A stretch of 64,000 nt of DNA, from contig NZ_DS022276.1 in assembly GCF_000153725.1 (NCBI RefSeq), positions 2,544,089 through 2,608,088 of the forward strand. Direction: 5' to 3'. The notes beneath the pieces were generated by a model. That model was not told where the DNA came from. It saw only the letters and a list, made by a program, of their open reading frames with translations, and did not search any database. The stretch comes from Salipiger bermudensis HTCC2601 (GTDB taxonomy: Bacteria > Pseudomonadota > Alphaproteobacteria > Rhodobacterales > Rhodobacteraceae). Of the stretch, positions 44,118 to 52,326 are shown one piece after another; positions within the stretch are counted from its first letter, which is position 1, and each line of letters begins with the position of its first letter. A program made the translations under genes and the position numbers.

Positions 44118-45896
44118 TCAGCCGGGCCGGTCGATCATGTCGGCAGCATCGATCCCGGCCACCTCGACCGGCTTTTTCATCGCGTCGCGGCGGAAGGGCT
44201 CGCCCAGTTCCTGGTTGATCATCGCCTCGATCAGCGTGGTGGTGCCGGTCTCCATCTGCTCCAGGATGGCGGTGTTCAGCGCTTGGGTGAGCTCCTCCAT
44301 CGTGCGCGCGACCACGCCCTTGAGGCCGCAGGCCTTGGCGATGCCGGCATAGCTCACCTGCGTGTCGAGCTCGGTGCCGACGAAATTGTCGTCGAACCAT
44401 AGCGTCGAGTTCCGCTTCTCGGCGCCCCACTGGTAGTTGCGAAAGACGATCTGGGTGATCGCCGGCCATTCGCCGCGGCCAATGGCGGTGAGTTCGTTGA
44501 CCGCGATGCCGAAGGCGCCGTCGCCGGCAAAGCCCACCACCGGCACGTCGGGGCAGCCGATCTTGGCGCCGACGATGGCCGGCAAGCCATAGCCGCAGGG
44601 GCCGAAGAGGCCGGGAGCGAGGTATTTCCGCCCCGCCTCGAAGGCCGGGTAGGCGTTGCCGATGGCGCAGTTGTTGCCGATGTCCGACGAGATGATCGCG
44701 TCGGTGGGCAGGACGGACTGTATCGCGCGCCACGCCATGCGCGGGCTCATCCAGTCGGGCTTGTCGGCGCGGGCGCGCTGGTTCCACGTCGTGCCGGGAT
44801 CGTCGTCCTCGTGATCCATCGACGAAAGCTGCTGAGCCCATTTCGACTTGGTCTCGGCGATCCGCGCTTTTCGCGCCTCGCGGCCTGCGTCGCCGGCGCT
44901 GTCCGACAGCTGCGCGAGGATGCCGTTTGCCACTTTGGCGGCATCGCCCACGATGCCGACGCTGACCGTCTTGGTCAGGCCGATGCGGTCTGGGTTGATG
45001 TCGACCTGGATGATCTTGGCATCCTGCGGCCAGTAATCGATGCCATAGCCGGGCAGGGTGGAGAACGGGTTCAGGCGGGTGCCGAGGCAGAGCACCACGT
45101 CGGCCCCGGCGATCAGCTCCATGCCGGCCTTGGAGCCGTTGTAGCCCAGCGGGCCGGCAAACAGCGGATGCGAGCCGGGGAAGGCGTCGTTGTGCTGGTA
45201 GCCGACGCAGACCGGCGCATCGAGGCGCTCGGCCAGCGCCATCGAGGCACGAATGCCGCCGTCGCTCAGCACCACGCCTGCGCCGTTCAGGATCACAGGG
45301 GTCTTTGCCTCAGAGAGCAGCGCCGCGGCGCGGCTGACCGAGCTCTCGCCGCCGGGGGACAGCTCGAACTCCATCGGCTCGGGCAGCTCGATATCGACGA
45401 CCTGGGTCCACATGTCGCGCGGAATGTTGAGCTGGGCCGGGGCCGAGAGCCGCTTGGCCTTGGCGATCACGCGGGTCAGCACCTCGGCCACACGCGTCGG
45501 ATCACGGACCTCTTCCTGGTAGGCGACCATGTCCTCGAAGAGCTTCATCTGCTCGACTTCCTGGAAGCCGCCCTGACCAATTGTCTTGTTCGCGGCCTGC
45601 GGCGTCACCAGCAAGAGCGGCGTGTGATTCCAGTAGGCGGTCTTCACCGCGGTGACGAAATTGGTGATGCCGGGGCCGTTCTGGGCGATCATCATCGACA
45701 TCTTGCCGGTGGCGCGGGTGTAGCCGTCGGCCATCATCCCCGCCGAGCCTTCGTGCGCGCAGTCCCAGAAGGTGATGCCGGCCTTCGGGAACAGGTCCGA
45801 GATCGGCATCATGGCCGAGCCGATAATGCCGAAGGCATGGCGAATGCCGTGCCGCTGCAGAACCTTCACGAAGGCTTCCTCGGTTGTCATCTTCAT
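44118..45896 (-). CDS. xsc: sulfoacetaldehyde acetyltransferase
   Basis: This 592-residue thiamine-diphosphate enzyme starts at 45896 with GGGGGAG upstream. E49 in FWDCAHEGSAGMMADGY is the cofactor-activating Glu, and FAGDGAFGIAVNELTAIGRGEW is the ThDP/Mg binding motif. The N terminus (TTEEAFVKVLQRHGIRHAFGIIGSAMMPISDLFP) and KTIGQGGFQEVEQM are characteristic of Xsc rather than acetolactate synthase. It converts sulfoacetaldehyde and phosphate to acetyl phosphate and sulfite during taurine or isethionate breakdown. The usual partner pta is not adjacent here; the exporter gene follows instead. Confidence 0.95.
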   Translation of the reverse strand: MKMTTEEAFVKVLQRHGIRHAFGIIGSAMMPISDLFPKAGITFWDCAHEGSAGMMADGYTRATGKMSMMIAQNGPGITNFVTAVKTAYWNHTPLLLVTPQAANKTIGQGGFQEVEQMKLFEDMVAYQEEVRDPTRVAEVLTRVIAKAKRLSAPAQLNIPRDMWTQVVDIELPEPMEFELSPGGESSVSRAAALLSEAKTPVILNGAGVVLSDGGIRASMALAERLDAPVCVGYQHNDAFPGSHPLFAGPLGYNGSKAGMELIAGADVVLCLGTRLNPFSTLPGYGIDYWPQDAKIIQVDINPDRIGLTKTVSVGIVGDAAKVANGILAQLSDSAGDAGREARKARIAETKSKWAQQLSSMDHEDDDPGTTWNQRARADKPDWMSPRMAWRAIQSVLPTDAIISSDIGNNCAIGNAYPAFEAGRKYLAPGLFGPCGYGLPAIVGAKIGCPDVPVVGFAGDGAFGIAVNELTAIGRGEWPAITQIVFRNYQWGAEKRNSTLWFDDNFVGTELDTQVSYAGIAKACGLKGVVARTMEELTQALNTAILEQMETGTTTLIEAMINQELGEPFRRDAMKKPVEVAGIDAADMIDRPG

Positions 45897-46500
45897 GCGC
45901 GTCGCTCCCCCCGGGCGTTGGACGGTGAACCGTCATCTCTCTGTCTGGTACGGTGTCTCAGATCGCGAGATCCGGGAAAGGTCAGCCATCCCGGACCTTG
46001 GACCCGCCGCATCTCGTGCTCAACAGGCCGGGACGCGCGGAAAATGATACTCCTCGTCTCATTTGGTAGTCAGTCGGTCCGGACGCGTCAACGCGCCTTG
46101 CGCAGGGGCCGCACACCGCCGGAGGCTCGGCTTGACTTGCGAGAGGGCACATTCGAGGCAAGGCGGGTCGCGGTGGTGAAAGCGGGAAAAATCAAATGGA
46201 TTGAACGGGATGGGCGAGGGGGCGGCTGAAGCGCGCGGTTGTCGCCGAACTGGCCCACGTCCGAGAGCCGGCCCGCGCTCGCTGTATGAGCACCCGCAAG
46301 GGCCGGGGCGCGGTCTCGTCAGCACAGGTCCACCCGGTGTGCTTGGCTGTCAGTCCGGCTGACGAAAAGCTGTTGCGGCTCGGAATGGTTCCATGACATT
46401 GACACGGCCCGCCGTAGCCTTTCGTAGCGCTTCCGGTGTCTTGATTGATTTTGATAGGAGGCCCACAGTTGCCAGGACAGCCCGAGAACGAGAGGCGATC
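45897..46500. other. 604-bp intergenic region between divergent xsc and CHAD operons
   Basis: No convincing gene is seen. Dyads include GACGGT-GA-ACCGTC at 45921-45934 and TCCGGGA/TCCCGGA at 45971-45977/45989-45995, both close to the xsc start and possible regulator sites. TCGTCAGC/GCTGACGA arms lie at 46316-46323 and 46358-46365. An AGGAGG at 46456-46461 precedes a TTG-initiated 15-codon frame (46469-46515) that overlaps the CHAD start. Confidence 0.5.
45921..45934. promoter_or_regulatory. candidate operator GACGGT-N2-ACCGTC upstream of xsc
   Basis: A perfect 6+6 dyad lies 25 bp upstream of the xsc start codon. No regulator gene is adjacent, so the binding protein is unknown. Confidence 0.35.
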
Positions 46501-48030
46501 GTGCCAGACATGCTGACAATCACAAGCGGGGGCGACCTGCGCACCCTGCTTCGGGACGCCGATCTCGGAAAGCTGCACCTTGCGCTCGACGAGGGCGAGG
46601 GCACGTCCGCCTTCGCGCTGCTCGACACGTTCGACGCGCAGGTCGCGGCGGCGGGTCTGCTGCTGGTACTGACGGATGCGGGGCTGCACCTGCTGGGCGG
46701 GACCGAGGCACTGGTGCAGGAGCGCGCCGAGCCCGACTTCATCGCGCAGATGCCCGCCGGCCCGGTGACCAAGCGCCTGTCCGGCATCGTCTCGCCGCTG
46801 CGCACGTTGATGACCGTGGCCGAAGGCACGCTCTCGCGGCACGGGCTGCGGGTGCTCGACGACAACGAGAAGACCCACCTGCGCGGCACGCTCTGGGTGC
46901 TCGACGCTGGCAAGGCAGGGGCGGTCTCGGTCTCGGCGCTGACGCCGTTGCGCGGCTACGACAAGACGCTCGGCAAGGTCAAGGCGGCGCTGTCCGCGGC
47001 GGCCGGCAACGGCAAGGTCGGCACCATGCTCGAGGCCAGCGCCGCGCTGCGCGGCGAGGATCCGGCGCTGATCGGCAAGACCCGGATCGTGATGTCGGCG
47101 GATGAAAAGGCCTTCAAGGCCGCCAATGACATCATCCGCGCCCAGCTTGTCGCCGCCCGGCGGCAGGAAGACGGCATCGGTGCCGATCTCGACAGCGAGT
47201 TCCTGCATGAATACCGCGTCGCCCTGCGCCGCGTCCGCTCGGTGATCTCGCTGTTCAAGGGCGTCTACGACGAGAAGCAGACTGCCGATCTCAAGGCCCG
47301 GTTCGGCGCGATCATGGCGCGCACCGGCCGGCTGCGCGATCTCGACGTCTACCTGATCGAGCGTGACCGCTATCTCGCGCTGGTGCCCGAAGGTTTCCGG
47401 CCGGGCATCGGCAAGCTCTTCGACATGTTCGCCGCACAGCGCGACCTCGAGCACGCCAAGCTGACCGCCTATCTCGACAGCAAGGCCTACGAGAAGGAAA
47501 TGGCCAGGCTCGAGAAGCTGTTCGACAAGACCAAGGCGCTGTCGAAAGGGCCCGAGGCCAACCGCCACGCGCTCGACTACGCCAAGGCACTGATCTGGAA
47601 GCGCTACCGCAAGGTCTGCAAGATCGCCCGAGGCATCGACGAAGCGACGCCGGACGAGCAGGTTCATGAGCTGCGCATCGAGTGCAAGAAGCTGCGCTAC
47701 CTGATGGAGTTCTTCGCGCCACTGTTCGGCGATGCCGAGGTCCGAAAGCTGATCAAGGCGCTGAAGAAGCTTCAGGACAACCTTGGCAACTTCAACGACT
47801 ACTCGGTGCAGCAGGCCGCCCTGCAGGAGCAGGCCGATGCGCTCGCCGGCAGCTCTGAGCCGGACACGGTCGAGATCGCCACCGGCATTGGTGGCCTGGT
47901 CACCGTGCTCCACAACAAGCAGCTCGAAGAGCGCGCCCGCGTCACCGCCTCCTTCGCGGCGTTCGACAGCGAGGAGACGCAGGCGCAGTTCCGCACGCTC
48001 TTCAAACCCGAAGGAGAGGCGAAGAAATGA
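46501..48030 (+). CDS. CHAD-domain protein with a CYTH-like N-terminal region
   Basis: The preferred start is the GTG at 46501 with GAGAGG upstream (509 residues); an ATG at 46510 is an alternative. Residues about 205-500 form a CHAD domain, with its two conserved histidine helices at H236 (FLHEYRVALRRVRSVISLF) and H389 (VHELRIECKKLRYLMEFF), rich in Lys and Arg as expected for polyphosphate binding. Residues about 25-160 (LLDTFDAQVAAAGLLLVLTD, HGLRVLDDNEKTHLRGTL) look like a degenerate CYTH fold, as in CYTH-CHAD fusions. First gene of an operon with a ParA ATPase and a CYTH protein (ATGA overlaps). The CHAD family is known to associate with polyphosphate granules; the role here is inferred. 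Confidence 0.85.
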   Translation: MPDMLTITSGGDLRTLLRDADLGKLHLALDEGEGTSAFALLDTFDAQVAAAGLLLVLTDAGLHLLGGTEALVQERAEPDFIAQMPAGPVTKRLSGIVSPLRTLMTVAEGTLSRHGLRVLDDNEKTHLRGTLWVLDAGKAGAVSVSALTPLRGYDKTLGKVKAALSAAAGNGKVGTMLEASAALRGEDPALIGKTRIVMSADEKAFKAANDIIRAQLVAARRQEDGIGADLDSEFLHEYRVALRRVRSVISLFKGVYDEKQTADLKARFGAIMARTGRLRDLDVYLIERDRYLALVPEGFRPGIGKLFDMFAAQRDLEHAKLTAYLDSKAYEKEMARLEKLFDKTKALSKGPEANRHALDYAKALIWKRYRKVCKIARGIDEATPDEQVHELRIECKKLRYLMEFFAPLFGDAEVRKLIKALKKLQDNLGNFNDYSVQQAALQEQADALAGSSEPDTVEIATGIGGLVTVLHNKQLEERARVTASFAAFDSEETQAQFRTLFKPEGEAKK

Positions 48031-48770
48031 AGATCGTCGCGTGCTATTCCAACAAGGGCGGCGTCGGCAAGACCGCCAGCGCGGTGAACATCGCCTACGG
48101 GCTGGCCAAGGCCGGCCAGCGCGTGCTCCTCTGCGATCTCGATCCGCAGGGGGCCTCGGGCTTCTACTTTCGCGTCAAGCCGTCGAAGAAGTTGACCGAC
48201 GAGCGGTTCTTCACCGATGTGAAGCGCTTCACCAGCGCCATCCGGGGCAGCGATTTCGACAATCTCGATATCCTGCCCGCGAACATGAGCTTTCGGGATT
48301 TCGACGTCTTCCTGTCGCGCATGAAGAACTCGCGCTCGCGGCTGAAGAAGGCGCTGAAAAGCGTCGACAAGGATTACGACGTGGTGCTGCTCGATTGCCC
48401 GCCGAATATCTCGACCTTGTCGGAGAACGTGTTCAAGAGCGCCGACGCGATCCTCGTGCCGGTGATCCCGACCACCCTGTCCGAGCGGACCTTCGAGCAG
48501 CTTCTCGCCTTCTTCGACGAGAATGGGCTGCCGAAGAAGAAGATCCTCGGCTTCTTCTCTATGGTGCAGGGCACCAAGAAGCTGCATTCCGAGACCGTCG
48601 CGGCCATGCGCAAGGAATACGGCAAGCGGCTGCTCGACGTGGCGGTGCCGTTCAGCTCCGAGGTCGAGAAAATGGGCGTGCATCGCGCGCCGGTGGGCAC
48701 CTTTGCCCGGAACAACGCGGCAGTGAAAGGCTATGACCTGCTGTGCAAGGAACTGCTGGAGCGTCTATGA
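48027..48770 (+). CDS. ParA-family ATPase
   Basis: This 247-residue protein has a deviant Walker A with the ParA signature lysine (YSNKGGVGKTASAVNIAYGL; K10, K15, T16), Walker A' LLCDLDPQGASGFYF and Walker B YDVVLLDCPP (D123). It has no N-terminal DNA-binding extension, and no ParB gene is nearby. It overlaps the CHAD gene upstream and the CYTH gene downstream by 4 bp each, so the three proteins are made together. Orphan ParA proteins of this size position cargo such as carboxysomes or chemotaxis clusters on the nucleoid. By context the cargo here could be a polyphosphate body; that is a hypothesis. Confidence 0.9.
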   Translation: MKIVACYSNKGGVGKTASAVNIAYGLAKAGQRVLLCDLDPQGASGFYFRVKPSKKLTDERFFTDVKRFTSAIRGSDFDNLDILPANMSFRDFDVFLSRMKNSRSRLKKALKSVDKDYDVVLLDCPPNISTLSENVFKSADAILVPVIPTTLSERTFEQLLAFFDENGLPKKKILGFFSMVQGTKKLHSETVAAMRKEYGKRLLDVAVPFSSEVEKMGVHRAPVGTFARNNAAVKGYDLLCKELLERL

Positions 48771-49240
48771 CCGACAACCCCGTTGAAATCGAACGCAAGT
48801 TTCTGGTGGCCGAGCTGCCATCGCTGGACGGCGTCGACAGCAAGAAGATCCGGCAGGGCTATGTCACGGTGCCGTCGGACTCGGTGCAGGTGCGGCTGCG
48901 CCAGAAGGGCAAGAAGTTCTTCATCACGGTGAAGGGCAAGGGCAAGATGATGCGCTCCGAGCGTGAGAGCGAGATCGACGCCGCCACGTTCGACCGGCTC
49001 TGGCCCGCCACGGGTGACCGCTGCATCGCCAAGACCCGCTGGACCGGTCTGCTCGAGGACGGGCGCACCTTCGAGCTCGATCTGTTCGACGACCGCGACC
49101 TGCGTCTGGTCGAGGTGGAGTTCCAAAGCGTCGAAGAGGCCGAGGCCTTCGTCCCGCCGGCGTGGTTCGGCGAGGATGTGACCGGCAACCCGTCTTATTC
49201 CAACAACGTGCTGGCCAGCGGCGGGGTCGGGGTCGCCTGA
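48767..49240 (+). CDS. CYTH-domain (triphosphate tunnel metalloenzyme) protein
   Basis: This 157-residue protein begins at the ATG at 48767 overlapping the ParA stop. It carries the N-terminal ExExK signature (VEIERKFLV; E7, E9, K11), then the alternating basic and acidic strands of the tunnel (SVQVRLRQKGKKFFITVKGKG, RSERESEID, LDLFDDRDLRLVEVEFQSVEEA). Small bacterial members hydrolyse inorganic tripolyphosphate or similar triphosphates. With a CHAD protein and a ParA in one operon, a polyphosphate-related substrate is likely. A strong terminator follows. Confidence 0.9.
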   Translation: MTDNPVEIERKFLVAELPSLDGVDSKKIRQGYVTVPSDSVQVRLRQKGKKFFITVKGKGKMMRSERESEIDAATFDRLWPATGDRCIAKTRWTGLLEDGRTFELDLFDDRDLRLVEVEFQSVEEAEAFVPPAWFGEDVTGNPSYSNNVLASGGVGVA

Positions 49241-49278
49241 GTGCTCCGCAGCCCCCGGAATGGGCTCTCGAAAACGAC

Positions 49279-49308
49279 AAGCGCCGCGATGGTCCCATCG
49301 CGGCGCTT
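49279..49308. terminator. rho-independent terminator after the CHAD-ParA-CYTH operon
   Basis: A perfect 12-bp stem (AAGCGCCGCGAT at 49279-49290, complement at 49297-49308) is followed by TTTCTTGTTCTT on the plus strand. It lies between convergent operons and may serve both. Confidence 0.88.
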
Positions 49309-49341
49309 TCTTGTTCTTGGGCAGGTTTGCTCTGCGCAGCC

Positions 49342-50364
49342 TCACTCGGTGGGGCTGAGGCCCCTCAGGACATCGTCCTTGCCCAGCTGGCCGACGAGTT
49401 GGCCGTTTTCGGTGACGCCCACCGGTGCGTCGCTGCCCAGAAGCGTGTCGAAGCCATCGCGCACGAGGCTGTCGGCCTCGATGGTGCGGCTCGGGCTGGT
49501 GGTCAGCGGGGTCATCAGGTCCCGCGCCCGCAGAACGCCCAGCGGGTTCATATGCTGCACGAACTCTGCCACGTACTCGTTGCGCGGATCGGTGAAGATG
49601 TCCTGCGGCGCGCCGCTCTGGACGATCCGGCCGCCCTCCATGATCGAGATGTGGTTGCCGAGCTTGAAGGCCTCGTCGAGATCGTGGCTGACGAACAGGA
49701 TGGTGCGCTTGAGCCGCTCCTGCAGTTCGAGAAGCTCGTCCTGCAGCTTGGTGCGGATCAGCGGGTCGAGCGCCGAGAACGGCTCGTCCATCAGCAGGAT
49801 CGGCGCCTGCGTGGCGAAGGCACGGGCAAGGCCCACGCGCTGCTGCATGCCGCCCGAGAGCTCGCTGACCTTGTTGTCGGCCCAGTCGGCCAGACCGACC
49901 AGCGCGAGCTGCTCCTCGACGCGGTCACGCGCCTCCTTGCCCTTCATGCCCGAAAGCTCGAGGCCAAGGCCCACATTCTCGCGCACCGAGCGCCACGGCA
50001 GCAGGCCGAACTGCTGGAAGACCATGGCGACGTTGTGCATGCGGATCCGCCGCAGGGTGGCGGCGTCGCAATGGGTGACGTCGACCATCCGGTCGCCGTC
50101 ATTGACCTCGACCTTGCCGCGCACCACCGGGTTGAGCCCGTTGACCGCGCGCAAAAGCGTCGACTTGCCCGAGCCCGAGAGGCCCATGAGCACGTGGATC
50201 TCGCCCTGCTGGACCTCGAGGTTGCAGTTGTGCACGCCCAGAACCTGGTCCGTTGCGGTCTGGATTTCGGCGCGGTCCTTGCCCTCGTCCATCAGGGGCA
50301 GGGCGCGCTTTGGGCGATCGCCGAAGACGATCGAGACGTTGTCGATATTGACGGCGGTGCTCAT
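49342..50364 (-). CDS. choV: choline/glycine betaine ABC transporter ATP-binding protein
   Basis: This 340-residue ATPase has the Walker A LMGLSGSGKSTLLRAVNGLN, the Q-loop region VFQQFGLLPWRSVREN, the signature LSGGMQQRVGLARAF, Walker B ILLMDEPFSALDPL and the H-loop VSHDLDEAFKLG. The C-terminal tail of about 100 residues is typical of the ProV/ChoV/OpuA group. It is the last gene of choXWV (4-bp overlap with choW). Its place back-to-back with bet genes supports choline as the ligand. Confidence 0.92.
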   Translation of the reverse strand: MSTAVNIDNVSIVFGDRPKRALPLMDEGKDRAEIQTATDQVLGVHNCNLEVQQGEIHVLMGLSGSGKSTLLRAVNGLNPVVRGKVEVNDGDRMVDVTHCDAATLRRIRMHNVAMVFQQFGLLPWRSVRENVGLGLELSGMKGKEARDRVEEQLALVGLADWADNKVSELSGGMQQRVGLARAFATQAPILLMDEPFSALDPLIRTKLQDELLELQERLKRTILFVSHDLDEAFKLGNHISIMEGGRIVQSGAPQDIFTDPRNEYVAEFVQHMNPLGVLRARDLMTPLTTSPSRTIEADSLVRDGFDTLLGSDAPVGVTENGQLVGQLGKDDVLRGLSPTE

Positions 50365-51197
50365 TTGCGGCCTCCGACGTTGAGGATGCGGTCGAGCATG
50401 ATGGCGACCACCACGATGACGAAGCCGGATTCAAAGCCGAGCGCCGTGTTCACCTGGTTGAGCGCGCGGACGACCGGCACCCCGAGCCCGTCTGCACCGA
50501 CCAGTGCCGCGACGACGACCATGGAGAGCGACAGCATGATGGTCTGGTTCAGACCGGCCATGATCTGCGGCACCGCGTAGGGCAGTTCGACCTTGTAGAG
50601 CGTCTGGGTCGGCGTGGCACCGAAGGCGGTGGCCGCCTCGAGCAGCGCCTTGGGCGTCGAGGAGACGCCGAGATAGGTCAGGCGGATCGGCGCGGGCAGC
50701 ACGAAGATCACCGTGGCGATCAGGCCCGGCACCATGCCGATGCCAAAGAACACGATGGCCGGGATCAGGTAGACAAAGGTGGGCAGGGTCTGCATCAGGT
50801 CGAGAATCGGGCGCAGGTAGGTATAGACCTTGGGCCGGTGCGCCGCGTAGATGCCGATCGGCACCCCGATGGCCATGCAGACGAGGCAGGACGAGAGCAC
50901 CAGCGTCAGGCTTTCGGTGGTCTCCTCCCAGTAATCCTGATTGAGAATGAAGAGGAAGCCCGCGAACACGAACAGCGCGGTCTTCCAGTTGCGCTGCAGC
51001 GCGTAGGTGATGGCGACGAAGGTCAGGATGACGATGAGCTCGGGCGGCTCCTGCAGGATCCAGAGGATCGCGTCGATCATCGCTTCCATGAAGGTGGAGA
51101 GGGCATCAAGGACAACTTCTCCGTTGTCCCGAACCCATTCGAAGACGGCACTGGCCGCGTCGCCTACGGGAATCTTGTAATCGGTCAGCCACTGCAC
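50361..51197 (-). CDS. choW: choline/glycine betaine ABC transporter permease
   Basis: The 278-residue permease starts at a GTG at 51197. It has about six to seven membrane segments (IVILTFVAITYALQRNWKTALFVFAGF, LVLSSCLVCMAIGVPIGIYAA) and the coupling loop LLEAATAFGATPTQTLYKVELPYAVPQIMAG. It follows choX by 106 bp, with a hairpin in the gap. Confidence 0.92.
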   Translation of the reverse strand: MQWLTDYKIPVGDAASAVFEWVRDNGEVVLDALSTFMEAMIDAILWILQEPPELIVILTFVAITYALQRNWKTALFVFAGFLFILNQDYWEETTESLTLVLSSCLVCMAIGVPIGIYAAHRPKVYTYLRPILDLMQTLPTFVYLIPAIVFFGIGMVPGLIATVIFVLPAPIRLTYLGVSSTPKALLEAATAFGATPTQTLYKVELPYAVPQIMAGLNQTIMLSLSMVVVAALVGADGLGVPVVRALNQVNTALGFESGFVIVVVAIMLDRILNVGGRK

Positions 51198-51264
51198 GGC
51201 GCCGGGTCCCCCTTGGGTTTTATTTTTTGAAATTTGCGAGGCCCGTCAGAGGGCCGGGGCAGGG

Positions 51265-51296
51265 GCGTCGCCCGCGCGCGGTCGCGCGGACGACGC
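51265..51296 (-). terminator. intercistronic hairpin between choX and choW
   Basis: GCGTCG (51265-51270) pairs with CGACGC (51291-51296) around a further CGCGCG-rich inner stem, just after the choX stop. No T-tract follows on the minus strand, so partial attenuation or mRNA protection is more likely than full termination. Confidence 0.5.
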
Positions 51297-51303
51297 AAAG
51301 GCC

Positions 51304-52224
51304 TTACATCCCCAGATGGCCTTTCACCGCGGCGACCGCATCGCCACCGTCAACGGTGGTCACACCGTCGAGCCAGGTGTCGAGAACGTCGACGTTGTCT
51401 TTCAGCCACGCTTCGGTGGCATCGGCCGGGTCGGCGCCATCGTCGAGGATCTGACCCATGATCATGTTTTCCATGTCGAGGGTGAAATCCATGTTCGAGA
51501 ACAGCGTGCCGAGGTTCGGGCACTCTTCCGAGAACCCGGCGCGGGTCACGGTGTGCACCACGCCTTCGCCACCGAAGAAGTCCTCGCCGCCCGGCAGGTA
51601 CTTCAGGTCGAAGTTGGCGTTCATCGGGTGCGGTTCCCAGCCAAGGAAGACGACGGGCTCCTCGTCCTTGTAGTAGCGGGCGACCTGCGCCAGCATGCCC
51701 TGCTCGGAGCTTTCGACCACGTCGAACTCGCCAAGGCCGAACTTGTCTTCCTCGGTCAGGCTCACGAGATAGGCGTTGCCCTCGTTGCCCGGCTCGATGC
51801 CGTAGATCTTCTCGTCGAGCTCGTCGGCGAACTTGGCGATGTCGGCATAGCTCTGCAGGCCGGCCTCATAGGCGTAGGTCGGGGTCGCGAGCGTGTACTT
51901 GGTGCCCTCGAGGTTGACGTTGATCTGCTCGATCTCGCCGCTGTCGAGATAGGGCTGGATGGCGCCGCTCTGGGCCGGCATCCAGTTGCCGAGGAACACG
52001 TCCACGTCATCGCTTTCCAGCGAGGCGAAGGTTACCGGCACCGACAGGACCTTCACGTCCACTTCGTAGCCGAGGCCCTCGAGCACGTGCTTGGCGGCAG
52101 CGGTGGTGGTGGTGATGTCGGTCCAGCCCACGTCGGACATCGAGACGGCGTCGCAGTCGGCAAAGGCCGCGCCCGCGCCCGCGGCAGTGAGTGCGATGGC
52201 CGAGATTGCTGTGCGGAGTTTCAT
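51304..52224 (-). CDS. choX: choline ABC transporter substrate-binding protein
   Basis: The 306-residue form is read from the ATG at 52224 with AGGGGAA upstream. The signal peptide (ISAIALTAAGAGAAFADCD) is followed by the OpuAC-type domain: MSDVGWTDITTTTAAAKHVLEGLGYEVDV, VDVFLGNWMPAQSG, FLGWEPHPMN and VWELD-like tail regions. It captures choline (or betaine) in the periplasm. It is the first gene of choXWV and is divergent from betI. Confidence 0.92.
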   Translation of the reverse strand: MKLRTAISAIALTAAGAGAAFADCDAVSMSDVGWTDITTTTAAAKHVLEGLGYEVDVKVLSVPVTFASLESDDVDVFLGNWMPAQSGAIQPYLDSGEIEQINVNLEGTKYTLATPTYAYEAGLQSYADIAKFADELDEKIYGIEPGNEGNAYLVSLTEEDKFGLGEFDVVESSEQGMLAQVARYYKDEEPVVFLGWEPHPMNANFDLKYLPGGEDFFGGEGVVHTVTRAGFSEECPNLGTLFSNMDFTLDMENMIMGQILDDGADPADATEAWLKDNVDVLDTWLDGVTTVDGGDAVAAVKGHLGM

Positions 52225-52256
52225 GTAGTTTCCCCTGTGCTTTTGGTTACGCGTTT

Positions 52257-52280
52257 TATTGATTGACCAGTCAAACAGTG
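52257..52280. promoter_or_regulatory. candidate BetI operator in the choX/betI divergent region
   Basis: TTGAC-CA-GTCAA (52263-52274) sits in an AT-rich context with TTATTGA before it, similar in look to known BetI boxes. It lies 38 bp upstream of choX and about 50 bp upstream of betI, so one site could control both operons. Confidence 0.55.
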
Positions 52281-52326
52281 CCTGATTATCTGAGCATTGC
52301 AACCCTTTTTCTGAGAAAGGCCCGCG

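Noticed and set aside
46059..46325. 88-codon minus-strand frame in the xsc/CHAD gap
   Set aside because: It has no ribosome site, no similarity that I can recognise and a Pro/Arg/Ser-rich composition typical of chance frames.
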